DNA of 11,144 nt, taken from contig MU625131.1 of NCBI GenBank assembly GCA_025349905.2, positions 1 to 11,144 of the forward strand, written 5' to 3'. The translations under genes were made by a program, and so were the position numbers. The stretch comes from Blastocladiella britannica. Lineage: Eukaryota; Blastocladiomycota; Blastocladiomycetes; Blastocladiales; Blastocladiaceae. How positions within the stretch are numbered: position 1 is the first letter of the stretch; every line of letters begins with the position of its first letter. Below, piece by piece: positions 6,536 to 11,144 of the stretch. A model generated the notes under the pieces. It made no database searches, was not told the origin of the DNA, and was given only the letters and a program-made list of their open reading frames with translations.

Positions 6536-8568
6536 TCAGAACTCGTACACCCCACTGCCATTGCCGCCGCCACCATTGCCACCGCGACGGCGCCGACCGC
6601 CGCGGCGCCTGCGCTTGGGACCTCCAGCATTGGCCGCGTCCGACCCTCCCCGCCCCTCATGATCGTCCTCATCGTCGTCGTCCGGCCCGCCCGCAGTCTG
6701 CATGACAAACCCGCCCGACGGCGTCCACAGCCCGCTCTGCACGGCGCGGGCAGCCTTTTCCCGGCGCTGGTCGCGGACCGCGTCCTCTTGCGCCAACCGC
6801 TCCGCCGCCAGCCGCGCCGCCTCGTCCGGCCGACCCTCATCCAGCGCCTGCTGCTCGGCAGTGCGAGAGTTGCGCGCCGCCGTCTTCTTGGCCGCACGAT
6901 CCCTGCTGGCGGCCGCACGTTCTTTCCGAATGGCCTCTTGCTTGACTCGGATCTGGGGCAGGATCGTCGCACTCCCTCCCAGCTGCGCGATCCACCCGCG
7001 GGCCGCGTGCTGCACCGAGTGGCGCGAGTAGCAGTGCACCGTCGGGTACCAGTCGGCAATCAGGTCAACAAAGTCGGTCTCGGTTGGGGTCGCGAACCAT
7101 GGAGTGCCGGGGAGCTTGGTGGCGAGGAACTCGAGCAGGTCGTCCGGTGGAGCCGACAGTTGGGCCTCGGAGAGCACCAGCGGCGGGACGGCGCCGGCCA
7201 AGCACACGTGCGTGATGGGCAGGTCGTACGCAGACAACGGCTTTGGCCTTTGCTGCTCTTGCTGCTGTTGCTGTCGCTGCTGGGGCGGCGGGGTCGACGG
7301 CGACGGCGGGGCAGGACCAGTTGTCACCAGTCCCGCGTTCACCAGGTGGTCGTACGCGGCCTGGAACCCAGAGACAGTGCCCAGCGGCCCACGGATCATG
7401 TTCCATTTCTTCAAGAACGCGAGCGCAAAGTTGGCCGACATGTACTTGTTTTGCTGCACCAGGTCGCCATTGTTGACGCAGAACGCCAGCGCGCGGCGCA
7501 CCACCTCGTGTGGAGCGTTCGGGTCGGCCGCTTGCTGCATGCGCACGTGCGCGGGACGGTAGCCCGGGCACGGCTGCGGGACCGACTGCGGCGTGCGGGG
7601 CCACGGCGAGTTCTTGGCGTGCACGCGCATCGCCACGCCAACATGGTGCGACGCCAGTCCGTCCAGCGCCGAGTACACTACCATTGGGACCGTCCACTGG
7701 TGCGGCGCCAGGTCCCAGCTCGCAAGCGACAGGCGCTTGGACTTCCACCCGACCTCGAGCAGCGGGTACGCGGGCCCGTCCGAAATGCCCACCAGCGAGT
7801 TGCGGTCCGTCACGTACCATGGAGCCGTCAGCGTGCGGCACTGCGCGCACGCGCTGTTGAGTGGTTTGCGGGGCGGCGCCGCAACACCAAGCGCGTCGCT
7901 CGGGATCAGGCCCAAGACACCCGCTTCGTCCGCCGGAGCAGCATCGAACCCCGACAGCATGTACGCCAGCTCCTCCAGACTGTCGCTGACGTTCCAGCTG
8001 CGGGTCACGGACTGCGCGTCCAAGATGTGGTCCGCGACAATGGGGAGCCCCGACGCCACCATTTCCTTGTGGTCGCGCGACAGGCCCACGCCCGCCCACA
8101 AAGTGTCCTTGCGCGACATGAAATCGGTGAAGGCCGCCGGAATCGGCTGGCTGCGGCGCATCACCAGGTTGTGCAGCGGCACAATCAGGACACGCGTGCG
8201 GCCGCCGATCTGCACGGTCGACGGGAACTTGCGCGACGCAGTACTGGCCCGCATGTCCTCGGCCCGACGGCTCCACGTCTCGGTGTCGATCCCGAGAATG
8301 TAGTTGATCGGGTCTTTTTTGTAGGTTGAATGAATGTCAGCGTATTGGGGTCCAAGTAGGTGCTTTTTCATTATTATTATTATGCACCGGAGGCCCAGGA
8401 GTGGGCAATCTCGCCGTCGTTCTCGGCCGTCGGCGTCGGCGGCGCGTGTGCCGATTCCAAAACCCAGTCTAGCGAATCCAGGACATTGTCCCACGACTCG
8501 GCGAGCCGAAAGACGGCAACGGTGGGCTCGCCGGCGACAGAGAGGCCGACGTGGACGTCGATCCCCAT
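6536..8568 (-). CDS. DEDDy 3'-5' exonuclease-like protein B (RNase D/WRN-exo fold)
   Basis: Two exons on the minus strand: 8568-8388 and 8313-6536; 652 residues. Exon 1 (residues 1-60) is an unrecognised domain shared with paralogue A (VGLSVAG..VAVFRLAESWDNVLDSL). The nuclease fold follows: Exo I GIDTET (Asp70, Glu72), VQIGGRTRVLIVP, Exo II GVGLSRDH (Asp141), SLEELAYMLSGF, a CAQC pair (216/219) in an insert, and Exo III YSALD (Tyr274, Asp278). The full D-E-D-D set with Tyr predicts a two-metal 3'-5' exonuclease on DNA or RNA; substrate is unknown. The insert between Exo II and III is longer than in WRN or RNase D. Further on come YRPAHVR, a Gln-rich linker, DWYPTVH..AARGWIAQLGG, a charged helical region and a tail rich in Arg and Gly (last ~29 residues), probably nucleic-acid binding or nuclear import. 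Paralogue A lies 77 nt upstream. Confidence 0.86.
8314..8387 (-). other. Intron of exonuclease B (74 nt)
   Basis: On the minus strand: donor GTGCAT at 8387, a TAA triplet repeat, a CGCTGAC branch element and acceptor AAAAAAG ending at 8314. Phase 1. An in-frame TAA directly after the donor means retention truncates the protein to the N-terminal domain. The position and phase match the intron in paralogue A. Confidence 0.8.
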
Positions 8569-8645
8569 TATCTCTCTTGTGTTTTATACAACGAAAGCTT
8601 GTTTTGCCAGACCAAAGAGATATACTTGAACAGCATGCGTGAAAA
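8569..8645 (-). promoter_or_regulatory. 77-nt gap between exonucleases A and B with TATA-like motif
   Basis: Head-to-tail gap on the minus strand. TATAAAA (minus strand, 8588-8582) ends 13 nt before the ATG of B. No AATAAA is visible for the end of A. The gap must serve as both the 3' end of A and the promoter of B. Confidence 0.5.
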
Positions 8646-10509
8646 TCAAGGTTGTGAGGAGGCCGGACGGGCGGTGGCGGCAGCCGCGAGCAACTGCTGC
8701 TGCCGCTGGAGACGTTTCCGCCGCACCGCCGTCTCCTCGGCCGCACGCGCGCGGGCAATCGAGGCCGCCAGCCCCGGCATGCCCGCATCGAGCGCCGACT
8801 GCTCGGCCATGGCCGACGTCGGGCCCTCGCGCATCTTGACGTGCCTTGCGGCCTTCCCAGCCGCCATGGTCCGGCGGGTCTCGGCCATGATGGCCCTTGC
8901 CTGCGGCTCGATGCCGGCGATCCCGCCAATGGCCGCGATCCACCGCGCGGCCGTTTCCCGCGCCCTGGGCACATCGCACCCGTGCAAGTACGGGTGCCAG
9001 TCGACCATGATTTCAATCAGCCCGTCGAGCACCAGCTCCTCGGTGCGCGCCATCGGCGGCCGTTTTTCCCACATCCACAGCACAAACCCGTCCGGCGGGG
9101 TGGACAGCAGACTGGTTGGAATGGGAATCAGGGGGATCGGGGCCGAATGGCACACGTGCGCGATCGGCGTGTCAAAGAACGCCGCCTCCGCTGCAGCGGC
9201 AGCGACGGTCGGGTCCGTGTTGGGCGCTAGCCGCAGGATCCCAGCGGCAACCAGATGGTGCGCGGCCACCGAGAAGCCCTCGGCGGTGGTGAAGGGTCCA
9301 CGGATCCGGCCCAGCTTCTTAAGGTGGGCCAGCGCCGATCGCAACGTGGCAGCGGCGTTGCGCTCACGACAGCGGTTGGCGTGGTACGCCAGCGCGCGGC
9401 GCATGTTTTCGAGCGGGCTGGTCGGGAACGCGCGGACGTGTGCGGGGCGGTACGCCGGGTCCTTGGGCGGGATTGGAATGTGCTCGAACGCGCGCCCGGC
9501 CGGGTGGTTAAAGTAAGCGTGAAATGCAATCCCAACGTGGTACGATGCCAGCCCGTCCATGGCGGCGTACACGGCCATGGCGGGAGTCCACTGGCACGGG
9601 TCAATGTCCCACTCGGAGATCGACAGGTCCTTGGTCTTCCAGCCCACCGCCAGCAGCGGGAAAGACTTGCCGTTGGCCACGCCAATCAGCGACGACGGAT
9701 CGCTCATGTACACGGGAATGTGCGTCGCGTCGCACTTTTCGCACTCCCCGCGCGGCAGGTCCGGCAGCGGCCGCAGCGGCGCGCGGCTGAGCGATCCGGG
9801 CGGCGAAATCGACAGGATCCCCGTCTGGTGGAGCGGGCCAGGGCCAAACCCGGCCACGCGGTACGCGAGCTCCTCCAGGCTGCTGTGGCCGTACCACAGG
9901 CGGGTGATGATCTCCGAGTCCAGGCAGTGGTCCTGCACAAACGGCATCCCGGCCTTGGACATGAACAGGTGGTCGTCCGAGAGCCCGACGCCCGACCACA
10001 GAATGTCGTCACGGGCCATGAACGCCGCGAACGCCGGCGGGATCGGCTGCTGGCGGACAATGACCAGCCAGTTGGTGGGCACAATCAGGACGCGTGTCCG
10101 GGCGCCGATCTGCAGCGTGGACGGGAACTGGCGCAGAAAGTCGTCGCCATATTCCTTGTTGTCCTTGCGGATGCGGCAGGTCTCGGTGTCCAGGCCGACC
10201 ACGTATTTGATGCCCTCTTTTTTATATTTTCTTTGAATATGGATAAGTGCTTGGTTGCGAGTGGACTCCATGCCAAGTCATACACGGACCGATTGCCCAC
10301 GACTCGGCCACCTCGGCGTTCAACATGTCCTCGGGCCGTGGAGCGGGCGCGTCCTCGAGGATCCAGCCGAGCGAGTCGAGGACGGCGTCCCAGGTGGTTG
10401 CGACGCGAAACACGGCGATTTCCGGCCTGTTGCCGATGGCGAGGCCGACGCGGACATTGATTGTTGTTGTTGGCCGCTGCTGCTGCTGCTGTTGTTGTGA
10501 TTTTTTCAT
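8646..10509 (-). CDS. DEDDy 3'-5' exonuclease-like protein A (RNase D/WRN-exo fold)
   Basis: Two exons on the minus strand: 10509-10290 and 10216-8646; 596 residues. A short polyGln start (residues 5-11) precedes the same N-terminal domain as in B (VGLAIG..IAVFRVATTWDAVLDSL, about 17-73). The nuclease fold carries Exo I GLDTET (Asp83, Glu85), LQIGARTRVLIVP, Exo II GVGLSDDH (Asp155), SLEELAYRVAGF, a CEKC pair (232/235) and Exo III YAAMD (Tyr290, Asp294). All acidic residues expected for a DEDDy exonuclease are present, so activity is likely. By eye, roughly half of the nuclease-region residues match B. Shared C-terminal blocks include YRPAHVR, RRALA, IRGP and DWHPYLH..AARWIAAIGG. Unlike B it ends in a Gln/Ala-rich tail without the Arg/Gly block. 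RNA processing, DNA repair or silencing roles are all possible; no direct evidence separates them. It is divergent from the WD40 gene, with 32 nt between start codons. Confidence 0.86.
10217..10289 (-). other. Intron of exonuclease A (73 nt)
   Basis: On the minus strand: donor GTCCGT at 10289 and acceptor AAAAAAG ending at 10217, phase 1, joining SWAI to EGIKYVVGLD. An alternative in-frame pair (donor GTGTAT at 10285, acceptor TTCAAAG) gives a 55-nt intron and a slightly longer linker. I prefer the 73-nt form because it matches the position, phase and acceptor of the intron in B. Confidence 0.68.
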
Positions 10510-10541
10510 CTCATCTCAACTTTTTGATAAATAAAAGAAAA
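10510..10541. promoter_or_regulatory. 32-nt divergent promoter of exonuclease A and the WD40 gene
   Basis: Only 32 nt lie between the two divergent start codons. The plus-strand half is AT-rich with GATAAATAAAAG next to the WD40 ATG. Core promoter elements for at least one gene must extend into coding sequence, or one bidirectional element serves both. Confidence 0.55.
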
Positions 10542-11063
10542 ATGACCCTCCTCCCGCCCACGACCCCGCTCTCGGCGCTGTTTGCCGGCTCCGATCTCTC
10601 GCCCCGTGGAGGAGGAGGAGGAGGAGGAGGAGGAGGCGTTCCCCGCCCACTGGCCATTGACACGTCGCCCGCCGCGCTGTACGACACGGGCTACACTCCC
10701 GCGCGATCAACCACGGCCCGCACGCTCTCGATCGCGGCGCTAGCATACCCCGTCCCACCCGCAACAGCACGCAATGGCCCACGCCGCTCTGAGCGCGTAT
10801 TGCGCCCAGTAGTCATTGACGTGCCCGAGGGCATTGCCGGCCGCCGCAGCTCGATCGGCCTTGGTCCCACCGGCCGCGATGCCGTGATTCCGACCCGGTG
10901 GGGCGGGCTGGCCTTGTTTGATCTGAAGCGGCCGTACGACGCGCCCGTGGTCTTGCATCGCGCCAAGGGCCCGCTCACGGCGTCGTACCAGCCGCAGCTC
11001 GACGGCCTGGCAAAAGTGGCATGGAATCCGCATATTTCCCGGGACACGCTGGTTGCTGGCACG
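10542..11063 (+). CDS. WDR59: N-terminal part of a WDR59/Mtc5-like WD40 protein (GATOR2/SEACAT), 3' partial
   Basis: First 174 residues; the gene runs off the right edge. The ATG at 10542 is the first in a frame that is otherwise open. Residues 23-32 are a ten-Gly run, and residues 33-115 are disordered and Pro/Arg-rich. From about 119 the sequence fits the first WD40 blade of WDR59/Mtc5: RWGGLALFDLKRPYDAPVVL, then LAKVAWNPHISRDTLVAGT, comparable to the V-WNPH segment in that family. WDR59 is a GATOR2 (SEACAT) subunit that promotes TORC1 signalling by opposing GATOR1 at the vacuole or lysosome. A donor GTATAT after LVAGT (11064) probably starts an intron, since the family continues as a WD40 propeller whereas the unspliced frame stops at 11138. 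The assignment rests on one short segment and could be another WD40 protein. Confidence 0.58.
10608..10636 (+). repeat. (GGA)n microsatellite coding polyGly
   Basis: An uninterrupted GGA run in frame with the WD40-like gene gives ten consecutive Gly together with the following GGC codon. It lies in the disordered N-terminus. Confidence 0.9.
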
Positions 11064-11144
11064 GTATATCATCGATTCTTTTTGCTGCTGCTGCAAGTGC
11101 CTTCGCAACGGCAGCTGACCGACGACAAGACAAAATGAAAAATG
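11064..11144 (+). other. Start of a probable intron of the WD40 gene, open at the edge
   Basis: Donor GTATAT at 11064 is followed by a T run and CTG repeats, and a GCTGAC branch-like element at 11114-11119. Candidate acceptors inside the window (AG at 11114 or 11129) lead straight to a stop, so the true acceptor probably lies beyond the edge. Confidence 0.5.

Noticed and set aside
7065..8276. 403-codon minus-strand frame overlapping exonuclease B
   Set aside because: It is the wrong frame of the same exon; the paralogue-conserved DEDDy motifs lie in the other frame.
6659..8329. 556-codon open frame on the plus strand opposite exonuclease B
   Set aside because: It is Arg/Leu/Val-rich shadow translation of a GC-rich gene on the other strand. 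It has no recognisable motif and crosses the nuclease catalytic region, which is clearly coding on the minus strand.
8314..8379. Alternative start of exonuclease B at an ATG inside the intron (MKKHLLG)
   Set aside because: It would remove exon 1, which is conserved with paralogue A and joins in the same phase at the same position.
9255..10460. 401-codon open frame on the plus strand opposite exonuclease A
   Set aside because: Same shadow effect; composition is dominated by Arg, Val and Gly, and it spans the exonuclease intron and both exons without any domain.
6536..10509. Exonuclease pair as a CRISPR, toxin-antitoxin or transposon system
   Set aside because: No CRISPR-like repeats, terminal inverted repeats, target-site duplications or transposase motifs flank the genes. 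They contain spliceosomal introns and sit among housekeeping genes, so tandem gene duplication explains them best.
1..11144. tRNA, rRNA or snoRNA gene in the gaps
   Set aside because: All gaps between genes are 110 nt or shorter and none shows a tRNA-like pattern or box C/D-type pair I could support. Introns are 74 nt or shorter, and I saw no convincing snoRNA in them.

Overview
The window reads as a stretch of a compact, GC-rich nuclear genome from a single-celled eukaryote. The reasons are the short spliceosomal introns (ten well-supported, 57-74 nt), the eukaryote-only genes (an Lcp5/neuroguidin-type nucleolar protein, the mitochondrial protease Atp23, a probable WDR59/Mtc5 GATOR2 subunit), low-complexity protein tracts, and the lack of bacterial-style operons or ribosome binding sites. 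TAA, TAG and TGA are all used as stops, so the standard code fits. The lineage cannot be fixed from this sequence alone. About 90% of the window is coding, and the gaps between genes are 14-110 nt.

Layout: (1) 68-1459, minus strand: intronless alpha/beta-hydrolase (lipase-like) with an 11-residue-repeat amphipathic N-terminus. (2) 1570-2876, plus strand: three-exon Lcp5/neuroguidin homologue (Sas10/C1D family, ribosome biogenesis), divergent from gene 1. (3) 2904-3907, plus strand: five-exon Atp23 metalloprotease, only 27 nt behind gene 2 and containing a GC-AG intron. (4) 6452-3922, minus strand: three-exon, 804-residue, mostly disordered protein of unknown function; its stop codon lies 14 nt from the Atp23 stop. 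(5) 8568-6536, minus strand, and (6) 10509-8646, minus strand: tandem paralogous DEDDy 3'-5' exonuclease-like proteins (RNase D/WRN-exonuclease fold). They share an uncharacterised N-terminal exon, a phase-1 intron at the same place, a CxxC-bearing insert inside the nuclease fold and a shared C-terminal region. (7) 10542 to beyond the right edge, plus strand: the 5' part of a probable WDR59/Mtc5-like WD40 protein, whose start codon lies 32 nt from that of gene 6.

The genes do not form one pathway. The conserved ones are housekeeping: pre-rRNA processing, ATP synthase maturation and TORC1 amino-acid signalling. The most novel element is the tandem exonuclease pair. It keeps all the catalytic acidic residues but sits in an unfamiliar domain architecture, with a basic Gly/Arg-rich tail on only one copy. 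The 11-mer-repeat hydrolase and the unknown 804-residue protein are secondary leads. AT-rich TATA-like motifs lie unusually close to several start codons, which suggests very short 5' leaders.
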